Source: an uncultured Muribaculaceae bacterium (lineage in GTDB: Bacteria > Bacteroidota > Bacteroidia > Bacteroidales > Muribaculaceae). Taken from it: 35,203 bases of DNA. The DNA lies in contig CAJTYC010000017.1 of NCBI GenBank assembly GCA_910584185.1, forward strand, positions 1 through 35,203. Reading direction: 5' to 3'. How positions within the stretch are numbered: position 1 is the first letter of the stretch; each line of letters starts with the position of its first letter. Under the pieces are notes generated by a model that searched no databases, was not told the origin of the DNA, and was given only the letters and a program-made list of their open reading frames with translations. The translations under genes were made by a program, and so were the position numbers. Positions 23,803 through 33,125 of this stretch are shown one piece after another.

Positions 23803-23834
23803 CAAATATAATCCTTTCGGTTCACAATTCCAAA
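23803..23834 (-). promoter_or_regulatory. Promoter of the GlmU-like gene
   Basis: On the minus strand TTTG (23831-23834), a 20-bp spacer and TATATTTG (23803-23810) form a perfect consensus match. The start would lie about 20 nt before the ATG, giving a very short leader. Confidence 0.75.
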
Positions 23835-23876
23835 ATTTGGACTTTTTGAAATAATTTTGATAATTTGGACTTGACA

Positions 23877-23908
23877 TTTGCAACTGATTTATTTAATTTC
23901 TATATTTG
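23877..23908 (+). promoter_or_regulatory. Promoter of the M6 metalloprotease gene
   Basis: TTTG (23877-23880), a 20-bp spacer and TATATTTG (23901-23908) match the consensus exactly. The -33 element lies 42 bp from that of the divergent GlmU-like gene. The leader of ~135 nt includes a small GGTC/GACC hairpin and shows nothing else I recognise. Confidence 0.75.
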
Positions 23909-24051
23909 CATGTCGGCAATATGTTTCCTTTTTTAATTGGCATGTGTCCGATATACCATGAAATGCATGCTCCTGCACAGGTCACTGACCACGCAGACTG
24001 CGAATTCAAGCCTTATTATCATTTATCAATCAAATTATTTGGCAAATTTTT

Positions 24052-26319
24052 ATGAAGAGAAGTTTAACCTTTATCGGACTCGCCATGGCGGTAGCCACCG
24101 GTTTCCAGGCGCTGGCAGTGCCTGCGCGTCCGGGTCTGCGTTCGGTCACTATGCCCGACGGTTCTGTGATTAAGGTGCGCCTTGTGGGCGACGAGTTTTA
24201 TCACCAATATTTCACAGAGGATGGCTATCCGCTTGTGCAGCAGGATGGATATTTCTATTATTCCGACATCACCGACAATGGCGATGTGGTAAATTCCGGC
24301 ATAGTCGCCGCAGCTCCCCCCGTCCGTTCGGTAGAGGCCCGGACTTTCGTGAAACGTGTTGACATGAAGACCTTGGAGCAACGCATCTCAAATCGTGCCG
24401 CAAAGTCAGAGAGACGCATGCGCATGAATGAGGCGATTGCAATAGGTGAATTAGCTCGCAAGGCGGCTGCCAAGACATCAGGCTCTTCTCTCTTTGATAA
24501 GCCATTATATGAGCAGGGGTACGGACTGTTTCCAGATACCCCCTTCCCGGCATACGGAGAAAGACGCGCACTTGTGCTGCTGGTGGAATATCAGGATGTG
24601 AAGTTTAACGATACTTATGCAGTAGATGCTAAGGATTATTTCACACGTATGCTCAACGAGGAGGGCTTTTCCGATTATGGGGCTACTGGCTCTGCCGCAC
24701 AATATTTCCGTGAGAATTCCGGAAGCACCTTCCTGCCGCAATTTGATGTGCTCGGCCCGGTGACTCTCTCCAAAAATCAGGCTTATTACGGTGGAAACGA
24801 TTATCGGGGCGATGACCTGCGTCCGCATCTTATGGCCAAGGAGGCGTGCGACCAACTTGACGACGAGATTGATTTTTCTGTCTATGATACCAATAATGAT
24901 GGCCTTATCGACAATGTGTTCGTGTTTTATGCCGGCACCGGTGAAGCGAGCAGCAGCAAAGCCAATGACGTGTGGCCGCATTCATGGACTATGAGTTCCG
25001 CCGGTCTGAGAGCTTCTGAAGTGACATATGATGGCAAGCGCTTGGAGAACTATACCTGTTCCAACGAATGGAATTTCCCCATGGACCGGTATGGAAATGT
25101 TATAGCCGGCGACCCCGGTCGCCCTGACGGCATCGGCACTTTTGTGCATGAGTTCAGCCATACTATGGGCCTTCCTGACCTGTATGCAACGAGTTATACC
25201 TCTTCGTTCACACCCGGTGAGTGGTCGGTGCTCGACTATGGACCATACAATAATGATGGCATGACTCCTCCAAACTACAGTGCATTCGAACGATATGCGC
25301 TCGGCTGGATCAAGCCGAGGGTGGTTAAGGATCCCGTGTCAGCACGTTTGCCGGTTATCACTGAGAATGTATGTGCCATAATCCCCACCTCTCGCGACAA
25401 GGAATTCTTCCTCCTTGAGAACCGCCAGAAGCAGGGCTGGGATAAGTTTATCCCCGGTCACGGCATGCTTGTATGGCATGTTGACTATAATGAGAACATA
25501 TGGCGTAGGAATTCAGTAAACAACACAGCTTCACACCAGTATGTAGATTTGGTTGAGGCTGATAACACGCGCACTGAAGCTTCGCGCAGCGGAGACTCAT
25601 TCCCCGGCACATCGGGTAAAACTGAGTTTACAGGCGAGTCGCTTCCCGCGATGAAGACCTGGAGTAATGTCAGACTCGATTACCCCATCACCAATATAAA
25701 CGAGGCCGACGGCTTCATCTATTTTGATGTATTGGGTGGAAATCCCAACAGCATCGTGGCATCGGCAGAAGGTGTGAAGGCAAAAGATGTATTTGGCGAT
25801 AATTTCACCATCGAATGGGAGCCGCGCGAAGGATGCGAGGCGGTGGTGAGTGTGTACACTCTGCCTGATGAGGAGAGTCGCGAAGGCGCAGACTCCGGTC
25901 TGAAGCGGGCAGCGGGCTTGCTTAATGACGCGGATGTGGCGTATGTGCCGAGCTTTCATAACCGCAATGTCGGCTCTGAGTCGCAAGTGGTGGTGGGAGG
26001 ATTGACTGAGGGGGAGACCTATCACTATACTGTAACGATGATTAATCAACTCGATGAGTCTGAGGCGGTTCAAGGCGAGCCGGTGTTGGCTAAGAGTCCG
26101 AGTGCCGTTTACGACACAGCTGACGATATAGCGGCTGATACGCGGGTGTCGGTTGACGGTCTGGGTATCAATGTGCAGAAAGATGCACGTTTTGGCGTGT
26201 ATGATCTGACAGGAGCTTTAGTTGCAGAAGGTGTGGGTCATGTGAATGTGCAGGCTCCAGGCATATATGTGGTGGTTCTTACTGCCACCGGAAAGACGGA
26301 AAAAGTGCACGTTCGCTGA
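24052..26319 (+). CDS. Secreted M6 family metalloprotease with T9SS-like C-terminal domain
   Basis: The 755-aa product has a signal peptide (~1-22, ending FQALAVPA) and a propeptide-like region (~25-160, starting RPGLRSVTMPDGSVIKVRLVG). The M6 catalytic domain has the zinc site FVHEFSHTMGLPDLY: His366, Glu367, His370 and Asp376. A beta-rich region follows (~570-690, fibronectin-like: FTIEWEPREGCEAVVSVYTL, LTEGETYHYTVTMI). The last ~70 residues (FGVYDLTGALVAEG, then APGIYVVVLTATGKTEKVHV) resemble the C-terminal sorting domain of type IX secretion cargo. It should therefore be exported and perhaps attached to the surface. M6 enzymes include immune inhibitor A; the target here is unknown. It is transcribed alone. 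Confidence 0.92.
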   Translation: MKRSLTFIGLAMAVATGFQALAVPARPGLRSVTMPDGSVIKVRLVGDEFYHQYFTEDGYPLVQQDGYFYYSDITDNGDVVNSGIVAAAPPVRSVEARTFVKRVDMKTLEQRISNRAAKSERRMRMNEAIAIGELARKAAAKTSGSSLFDKPLYEQGYGLFPDTPFPAYGERRALVLLVEYQDVKFNDTYAVDAKDYFTRMLNEEGFSDYGATGSAAQYFRENSGSTFLPQFDVLGPVTLSKNQAYYGGNDYRGDDLRPHLMAKEACDQLDDEIDFSVYDTNNDGLIDNVFVFYAGTGEASSSKANDVWPHSWTMSSAGLRASEVTYDGKRLENYTCSNEWNFPMDRYGNVIAGDPGRPDGIGTFVHEFSHTMGLPDLYATSYTSSFTPGEWSVLDYGPYNNDGMTPPNYSAFERYALGWIKPRVVKDPVSARLPVITENVCAIIPTSRDKEFFLLENRQKQGWDKFIPGHGMLVWHVDYNENIWRRNSVNNTASHQYVDLVEADNTRTEASRSGDSFPGTSGKTEFTGESLPAMKTWSNVRLDYPITNINEADGFIYFDVLGGNPNSIVASAEGVKAKDVFGDNFTIEWEPREGCEAVVSVYTLPDEESREGADSGLKRAAGLLNDADVAYVPSFHNRNVGSESQVVVGGLTEGETYHYTVTMINQLDESEAVQGEPVLAKSPSAVYDTADDIAADTRVSVDGLGINVQKDARFGVYDLTGALVAEGVGHVNVQAPGIYVVVLTATGKTEKVHVR

Positions 26320-26331
26320 CCGATTGCTTAA

Positions 26332-26439
26332 GCCCTTACAGCCCTTACAGCCCTTACAGCCCTTAAAGCCCTTAATGTCTTTGTGGTCTTTAAAGTCCTT
26401 AAAGTCCCTAAAGTCCTTAAAGTCTTTAAAGCCATTGGG
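26332..26439. repeat. Twelve-unit 9-bp tandem array downstream of the M6 protease gene
   Basis: Twelve consecutive in-phase 9-bp units start 12 bp after the stop codon. There are three of GCCCTTACA, then GCCCTTAAA, GCCCTTAAT, GTCTTTGTG, GTCTTTAAA, GTCCTTAAA, GTCCCTAAA, GTCCTTAAA, GTCTTTAAA and GCCATTGGG. There are thus two sub-families, GCCCTTACA-like and GTCCTTAAA-like. Since 9 is a multiple of 3 the array stays open in several frames and gives spurious low-complexity reading frames on both strands. Confidence 0.9.
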
Positions 26440-26506
26440 GTTCTTTGTTGTCAAAGGTTCGTTGGGCTGGAAAAGCGTTAACACTATCGCACGAAAAAAT
26501 TAAAAA

Positions 26507-26544
26507 AACTGAAAAAGTTGGTCGAAGGACCAACTTTTTCAGTT
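26507..26544. terminator. Bidirectional-looking intrinsic terminator before the ribosomal operon
   Basis: A perfect 17-bp stem (26507-26523 with 26528-26544) encloses the loop GAAG. The core GTTGGTC/GACCAAC is followed on each strand by CTTTTT-type tracts inside the stem. It separates the M6 protease transcript from the rpsL promoter. Confidence 0.85.
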
Positions 26545-26550
26545 AAAACA

Positions 26551-26582
26551 CTTGCGTAAGCCGTTGATTTTTATTAACTTTG
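26551..26582 (+). promoter_or_regulatory. Promoter of the str/S10 ribosomal operon
   Basis: CTTG (26551-26554, one mismatch to TTTG), a 20-bp spacer and TAACTTTG (26575-26582) match the Bacteroidetes consensus. The start near 26590 leaves a leader of ~140 nt before rpsL. No other strong promoter is seen before the right edge, so one long transcript is likely. Confidence 0.7.
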
Positions 26583-26609
26583 CATCGCAAATCAAGGCGT
26601 GGATGCCTC

Positions 26610-26656
26610 TGTGAGCGTGCTAAGCAATTGTGTGGCAATTGTTTAGTGTGCTTGCA
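26610..26656 (+). promoter_or_regulatory. Long leader hairpin upstream of rpsL
   Basis: Positions 26610-26630 pair with 26636-26656 without a mismatch over 21 bp if six G.U pairs are allowed, around the 5-nt loop TGTGG. G.U pairs would be A.C mismatches on the other strand, so the structure belongs to the plus-strand RNA, as expected for an mRNA leader. There is no T run, so it is not an intrinsic terminator. It could be a ribosomal-protein binding or stability element. Confidence 0.6.
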
Positions 26657-26728
26657 TGTATGGTGAAAGCGTGTTTGATACGACAATAGGAATAACTAAA
26701 AAAAAGAGATAAACAAAACTAAACAAGA

Positions 26729-27112
26729 ATGCCAACAATTCAGCAACTCGTAAGAAAAGGGCGGACTGTTTTGAAAGACAAGAGCAAATCGCCTGCCCTG
26801 GATTCGTGTCCGCAGCGTCGTGGAGTATGCGTCCGCGTGTACACCACCACTCCTAAGAAGCCTAACTCCGCAATGCGTAAGGTGGCGCGTGTTCGCCTCA
26901 CCAACGGTAAGGAAGTGAACAGCTACATCCCGGGAGAGGGACACAACCTCCAGGAGCACTCGATCGTGATGGTTCGCGGCGGACGTGTCAAGGACCTCCC
27001 CGGTGTGCGTTATCACATCGTGCGCGGCACACTCGATACTGCCGGCGTGCAGGGCCGCACTCAGCGTCGTTCGAAATACGGTGCAAAACGCCCCAAGGCA
27101 GCGAAGAAATAA
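26729..27112 (+). CDS. rpsL: 30S ribosomal protein S12
   Basis: S12 lies at the decoding centre and affects accuracy; substitutions in it give streptomycin resistance. The 127-aa product is complete and typical: MPTIQQLVRKGR, CPQRRGVCVRVYTTTPKKPN with the usual Lys in the PKKPNSA loop, and GGRVKDLPGVRYH with the second streptomycin-loop Lys. It is the first gene of the str operon and follows a structured leader. Confidence 0.98.
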   Translation: MPTIQQLVRKGRTVLKDKSKSPALDSCPQRRGVCVRVYTTTPKKPNSAMRKVARVRLTNGKEVNSYIPGEGHNLQEHSIVMVRGGRVKDLPGVRYHIVRGTLDTAGVQGRTQRRSKYGAKRPKAAKK

Positions 27113-27180
27113 AAACTGCCCTCTTACTTCAAATCAAATTCAAAACGTTTTTGATTCATTGGATGGCTGCAGGTTGAGTA

Positions 27181-27316
27181 AACCGGGCAAGAGTGCCGGG
27201 TTGAAGACAAGAGCGTGAGACAACGGACTGAGGGCTTTGCCCCGAACACCGTGAAGTAAACCCCAGGAAGGGTTGAAGATTATAACCTCCTCGCTTGAGA
27301 GGGAAGTCGGACGCTC
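27181..27316 (+). promoter_or_regulatory. Structured RNA segment between rpsL and rpsG
   Basis: The 248-nt gap between these genes holds several pairing elements. A 9-position hairpin (27181-27189 with 27194-27202, one mismatch) is followed by GAGCGT (27211-27216), which pairs with ACGCTC (27311-27316). These enclose ACGG/CCGT (27223-27226, 27249-27252) around GGGC-TTT-GCCC, then AACCC/GGGTT (27259-27263, 27270-27274), then CCTC/GAGG (27286-27289, 27299-27302). This looks like a multibranched domain just before the rpsG start. In E. coli the S12-S7 spacer is where S7 binds to repress its operon; a similar role here is inference. Confidence 0.5.
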
Positions 27317-27360
27317 AATGTACCAACCAAATCAAAACATTTAAACACTTCAAGCTCAAA

Positions 27361-27837
27361 ATGAGAAAAGCTAAACCAAAGAAAAGGGTGATCCTCCCGG
27401 ATCCCGTTTTCCACGATGTGAAGGTCACTAAGTTCGTGAACCACCTCATGTATGACGGTAAGAAGAACACCGCTTACACTATCTTCTACACCGCGCTCGA
27501 GACCGTGAAGGCTAAGATGCCCAACGAGGAGAAGAGCGCCCTCGAGATCTGGAAGCAGGCTCTCGAAAATGTGACTCCCCAGGTGGAGGTGAAGTCTCGC
27601 CGTATCGGTGGTGCCACCTTCCAGGTGCCGACTGAGATCCGCGGCGACCGCAAGGAATCTATATCAATGAAAAATCTTATCAACTTCGCACGCAAGCGCG
27701 GCGGCAAGACTATGGCCGACAAGCTCGCTGCCGAAATCGTCGATGCATTCAACGATCAGGGTGGTGCCTTCAAGCGTAAGGAGGACATGCACCGCATGGC
27801 CGAGGCTAACCGCGCTTTCGCTCACTTCAGATTTTAA
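27361..27837 (+). CDS. rpsG: 30S ribosomal protein S7
   Basis: S7 nucleates assembly of the 30S head and contacts tRNA at the E site. The 158-aa product shows MRKAKPKKRVILPDPVFHD, KFVNHLMYDGKKNTAYTIFY, the RRIGGATFQVPTEI strand pair and the closing helix HRMAEANRAFAHFRF. The frame is open from 27295, but the ATG at 27361 gives the normal S7 N-terminus; the longer version would run through the structured spacer. fusA follows after 13 nt. Confidence 0.97.
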   Translation: MRKAKPKKRVILPDPVFHDVKVTKFVNHLMYDGKKNTAYTIFYTALETVKAKMPNEEKSALEIWKQALENVTPQVEVKSRRIGGATFQVPTEIRGDRKESISMKNLINFARKRGGKTMADKLAAEIVDAFNDQGGAFKRKEDMHRMAEANRAFAHFRF

Positions 27838-27850
27838 ATTGATTTAGAAA

Positions 27851-29974
<2,124 letters not shown>

Positions 29975-29982
29975 AATAAGTC

Positions 29983-30017
29983 GCCGTCCGGGGGCATCAA
30001 TGACTCCGGACAGCGGC
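29983..30017 (+). promoter_or_regulatory. Hairpin between fusA and rpsJ
   Basis: GCCGTCCGG (29983-29991) pairs with CCGGA (30006-30010) and CGGC (30014-30017), with a 3-nt bulge in the right arm. It occupies half of the 74-nt gap between EF-G and S10. There is no T run, so it is not an obvious terminator; it may mark a processing site between the str and S10 parts of the transcript. Confidence 0.45.
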
Positions 30018-30048
30018 ACTTAATATCGCTTCAAAGTCAAAACATAAT

Positions 30049-30354
30049 ATGAGCCAAAAAATCAGAATCAAACTCAAATCTTACGATCACAACCTCGTGG
30101 ACAAGTCTGCCGAGAAGATCGTGAAGACTGTGAAGTCTACAGGTGCTGTCGTCAGCGGTCCTATACCCCTGCCCACACACAAGCGTATCTTCACTGTGAA
30201 CCGTTCCACATTCGTCAACAAGAAGAGCCGCGAGCAGTTCCAGCTCTCCAACTATCAGCGTCTTATCGACATCTACAGCAGCACTGCAAAGACCGTCGAC
30301 GCTCTCATGAAGCTTGAGCTTCCCTCAGGTGTGGATGTTTCAATCAAGGTCTAA
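30049..30354 (+). CDS. rpsJ: 30S ribosomal protein S10
   Basis: S10 is a 30S head protein and, as NusE, part of antitermination complexes. The 101-aa product is full length: QKIRIKLKSYDHNLVDKSAE, GPIPLPTHKRIFTVNRSTFV and the C-terminal LMKLELPSGVDVSIKV. It opens the S10 gene block and is followed by rplC after 46 nt. Confidence 0.98.
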   Translation: MSQKIRIKLKSYDHNLVDKSAEKIVKTVKSTGAVVSGPIPLPTHKRIFTVNRSTFVNKKSREQFQLSNYQRLIDIYSSTAKTVDALMKLELPSGVDVSIKV

Positions 30355-30400
30355 GACCAATCAAAAATAAATAAAAACCACAAATAAGTTAAATAAAGAA

Positions 30401-31018
30401 ATGCCAGGATTATTAGGAAAGAAAATCGGAATGACATCCGTTTTCAGTGCCGACGGAAAGAATGTTCCGTGCACTGTTATCGAAGTAGGTCCTTGCGTGG
30501 TCACTCAGATCAAGACTGTCGAGAAAGATGGTTATCAGGCTGTGCAGGTTGGCTTCCAGGAGAAGACTGAGAAGCACACCACCAAGCCCGAAGCCGGTCA
30601 CTTCAAGAAGGCAGGCGTGGCTCCGCAGAGACACTTGGCCGAGTTCAAGACGTTCGAGACCATGCCGGCCTTGGGCGAGACACTTACTGTGGACCTCTTC
30701 CAGGAGGGTGGCTTCGTCGACGTGGTCGGCACATCCAAGGGTAAAGGTTTCCAGGGTGTCGTGAAACGCCACGGTTTCGGTGGTGTGGGTCAGTCAACTC
30801 ACGGCCAGCACAACCGTCTGCGCGCTCCCGGTTCAATCGGTGCCTGCTCTTATCCCGCTAAGGTGTTCAAGGGCTTGCGCATGGCCGGCCAGATGGGCAA
30901 CGAACGTGTCACCGTGCAGAACCTGCAGGTGATCAAAGTGCTTCCCGAGCACAATCTGTTAATGATTAAGGGTTCCGTTCCCGGTCCCAAAGGTTCAATC
31001 GTAATTGTTGAGAAGTAA
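30401..31018 (+). CDS. rplC: 50S ribosomal protein L3
   Basis: L3 reaches towards the peptidyl transferase centre and is an early 50S assembly protein. The 205-aa product has the conserved start MPGLLGKKIGMTSVF and the central GTSKGKGFQGVVKRHGFGG. The extension GQSTHGQHNRLRAPGSIGAC includes the Gln that is methylated in some bacteria. Its stop overlaps the rplD start by one base (TAATG), coupling the two. Confidence 0.98.
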   Translation: MPGLLGKKIGMTSVFSADGKNVPCTVIEVGPCVVTQIKTVEKDGYQAVQVGFQEKTEKHTTKPEAGHFKKAGVAPQRHLAEFKTFETMPALGETLTVDLFQEGGFVDVVGTSKGKGFQGVVKRHGFGGVGQSTHGQHNRLRAPGSIGACSYPAKVFKGLRMAGQMGNERVTVQNLQVIKVLPEHNLLMIKGSVPGPKGSIVIVEK

Positions 31019-31653
31019 TGGAAGTAGCAGTTTATGACATCAAAGGCCAGGACACCGGCCGTAAAATCTCTCTTAACGACGAGATCTTCGCTCGCGACCT
31101 CAGCGAGGGCAATGCCGAGCATACCATCTACCTCGACATCAAGCAGTACCTTGGCAACCAGCGTCAGGGAACCCACAAGAGCAAGGAGCGTAGCGAGGTG
31201 TCTTACTCAACCCGCAAGATTGGCCGTCAGAAAGGCGGTGGCGGCGCTCGCCGCGGTGACCTCAACTCACCGTTGCTCTATCATGGTGGCCGCGTGTTCG
31301 GTCCCCGTCCTCGCGACTACAGGTCAAAGCTCAACAAGCAGCAGAAGGCTCTCGCCCGCAAGATAGCTCTCACTTCACGCATGAACGACAACAAGATCAT
31401 CGTGGTGGAGAACTTCACTTTCGACGCGCCCCGCACCAAGAGCTACATGGAACTCGCCAAGAACTTCAAGCTCGACGACAAGAAGGTGCTTCTCGTCTTC
31501 GCCAACGTAGACAAGAACGTGCTCCTCTCAGTGCGCAACGTGCCCAATGCTCTCATGGCTCAGGCTATAGACCTCAACGCGTATACTCTTCTTAACACTG
31601 ATGCTATCCTGATCACAGAAGATAGCGTTGGCATCATTAATGATTACAAATAA
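31018..31653 (+). CDS. rplD: 50S ribosomal protein L4
   Basis: L4 lines the peptide exit tunnel together with L22; in E. coli it also represses its own operon. The 211-aa product has the tunnel loop region (YSTRKIGRQKGGGGARRGDL, then GGRVFGPRPRDYRSKLNKQQ) and the C-terminal AYTLLNTDAILITEDSVG. No E. coli-like S10 leader is evident here, so L4 control in this organism is not supported by sequence. Confidence 0.98.
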   Translation: MEVAVYDIKGQDTGRKISLNDEIFARDLSEGNAEHTIYLDIKQYLGNQRQGTHKSKERSEVSYSTRKIGRQKGGGGARRGDLNSPLLYHGGRVFGPRPRDYRSKLNKQQKALARKIALTSRMNDNKIIVVENFTFDAPRTKSYMELAKNFKLDDKKVLLVFANVDKNVLLSVRNVPNALMAQAIDLNAYTLLNTDAILITEDSVGIINDYK

Positions 31654-31670
31654 ATTAGGAGACAGACAAG

Positions 31671-31961
31671 ATGGATATCCAGATTAAACCTATCGTGACT
31701 GAAAAGGCTACGGCCTATGGCGAGAAGCAGAACTGCTACGTGTTCGCCGTATCTCCCGATGCCAACAAGTTTCAGATCAAGGACATTGTGGAGAAGCTCT
31801 ACAACGTCCGCGTAGAGAGAGTGAATATCGCCAACTATGCCGGCAAGCGCAAACAGCGTTACACCAAGGGTGGTCTCATCCGCGGTCGCCGCGACGCCTT
31901 CAAGAAGGCGTATGTCAAAGTGGCAGAAGGACAGAAGATTGACTATTACAGCAATATCTAA
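31671..31961 (+). CDS. rplW: 50S ribosomal protein L23
   Basis: L23 sits at the tunnel exit and is the docking point for trigger factor and SRP. The 96-aa product has the expected IKPIVTEKATAYGEKQN start, FAVSPDANKFQIKDIVEKLY and the loop GKRKQRYTKGGLIRGRRDAFKKAYV. It lies 17 nt after rplD and 6 nt before rplB. Confidence 0.97.
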   Translation: MDIQIKPIVTEKATAYGEKQNCYVFAVSPDANKFQIKDIVEKLYNVRVERVNIANYAGKRKQRYTKGGLIRGRRDAFKKAYVKVAEGQKIDYYSNI

Positions 31962-31967
31962 AAACAA

Positions 31968-32795
31968 ATGGCAGTAAGAAAATTCAAGCCCACTACGCCT
32001 GGGCAAAGACACAAGGTTATTGGTGTGTTCAAAGGACAAATCACTGCTACCACACCAGAAAAGTCTCTTACAGTCGGCAAGCGCAGCACCGGTGGCCGCA
32101 ACTCTTCAGGTCACCTTTCCACCCGTTATCGCGGTGGCGGCCATAAGAGAAAATTGCGTCTTATCGACTTCAAGAGAATCAACGACAACATCCCGGCAGT
32201 CGTGAAGAGCATCGAGTACGACCCCAATCGTTCGGCTCGCATCGCACTCCTTTACTACACTGACGGTTCAAAGGCTTACATGATCGCCCCCAATGGCCTC
32301 GAAGTAGGTCAGACTGTGATGAGCGGTGAGAATGCAGCCCCCGAGGTTGGCAACTGCCTTCCGCTGTCGAAGATTCCCGTCGGTACGCTTATCCATTGTA
32401 TCGAGCTTCGTCCCGGTCAGGGTGCCTCGATGGCACGTTCAGCCGGCACGTTCGCTCAGCTCACCTCGCGTGAAGGTGATTACGCGATCATCAAATTACC
32501 TTCTGGTGAAACTCGCAAGGTGCTTCTCACTTGCCGCGCCACTGTGGGCGTCGTAGGTAACTCCGACCACGCTCTCGAAAGCAGCGGTAAGGCAGGTCGC
32601 AGCCGTTGGCTCGGCCGTCGCCCCCACAACCGTGGTGTGGTTATGAACCCTGTGGACCACCCGATGGGTGGTGGTGAAGGCCGTCAGTCAGGTGGTCATC
32701 CCCGTAGCCGCACAGGCCTCTATGCTAAGGGCCTGAAGACGCGTTCGCCCAAGAAGCACTCGTCGAAGTATATCATTGAAAGAAGGAAAAAATAA
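31968..32795 (+). CDS. rplB: 50S ribosomal protein L2
   Basis: L2 is needed for subunit joining and peptidyl transferase activity. The 275-aa product includes KSLTVGKRSTGGRNSSGHLS, RSARIALLYYTDGSKAYMIA and the highly conserved C-terminal MNPVDHPMGGGEGRQSGGHP with the histidine linked to activity. Full length, tightly spaced between rplW and rpsS. Confidence 0.98.
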   Translation: MAVRKFKPTTPGQRHKVIGVFKGQITATTPEKSLTVGKRSTGGRNSSGHLSTRYRGGGHKRKLRLIDFKRINDNIPAVVKSIEYDPNRSARIALLYYTDGSKAYMIAPNGLEVGQTVMSGENAAPEVGNCLPLSKIPVGTLIHCIELRPGQGASMARSAGTFAQLTSREGDYAIIKLPSGETRKVLLTCRATVGVVGNSDHALESSGKAGRSRWLGRRPHNRGVVMNPVDHPMGGGEGRQSGGHPRSRTGLYAKGLKTRSPKKHSSKYIIERRKK

Positions 32796-32815
32796 TTTGA
32801 TCAAATCAAGACAAT

Positions 32816-33085
32816 ATGAGTCGTTCGCTTAAAAAAGGACCCTTCATTTCCGTCAAGCTCGAGAAGAAAGTCGCAGCTATGGAAGAAAGCGGCAAAAAGA
32901 GTGTGATCAAAACATGGAGCCGCGCTTCCATGATCTCGCCCGACTTCGTCGGCCACACTTTCGCTGTGCACAACGGCAACAAATTCATCCCTGTCTACGT
33001 GACTGAAAATATGGTAGGTCACAAGCTCGGTGAGTTTGCCCCGACACGCACATTCCGCGGCCATGCCGGTAACAAGAAGAAATAA
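32816..33085 (+). CDS. rpsS: 30S ribosomal protein S19
   Basis: S19 forms a 30S head pair with S13 near the A-site tRNA. The 89-aa product is complete: MSRSLKKGPFISVKLEKKV, KTWSRASMISPDFVGHTFAV and HKLGEFAPTRTFRGHAGNKK. Confidence 0.98.
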   Translation: MSRSLKKGPFISVKLEKKVAAMEESGKKSVIKTWSRASMISPDFVGHTFAVHNGNKFIPVYVTENMVGHKLGEFAPTRTFRGHAGNKKK

Positions 33086-33125
33086 GGCCCCTAATCATTT
33101 CACGTAAAAAAAATTACAACATACA

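Noticed and set aside
26218..26484. Short frames giving Lys-Asp-Phe or Leu-Lys-Ser repeats (possible repeat peptide)
   Set aside because: They arise only because the 9-bp repeat array is a multiple of three; both strands are open and there is no start context.
27295..27360. 22-residue N-terminal extension of S7
   Set aside because: It would be encoded by the structured spacer; the conserved S7 start is the ATG at 27361.
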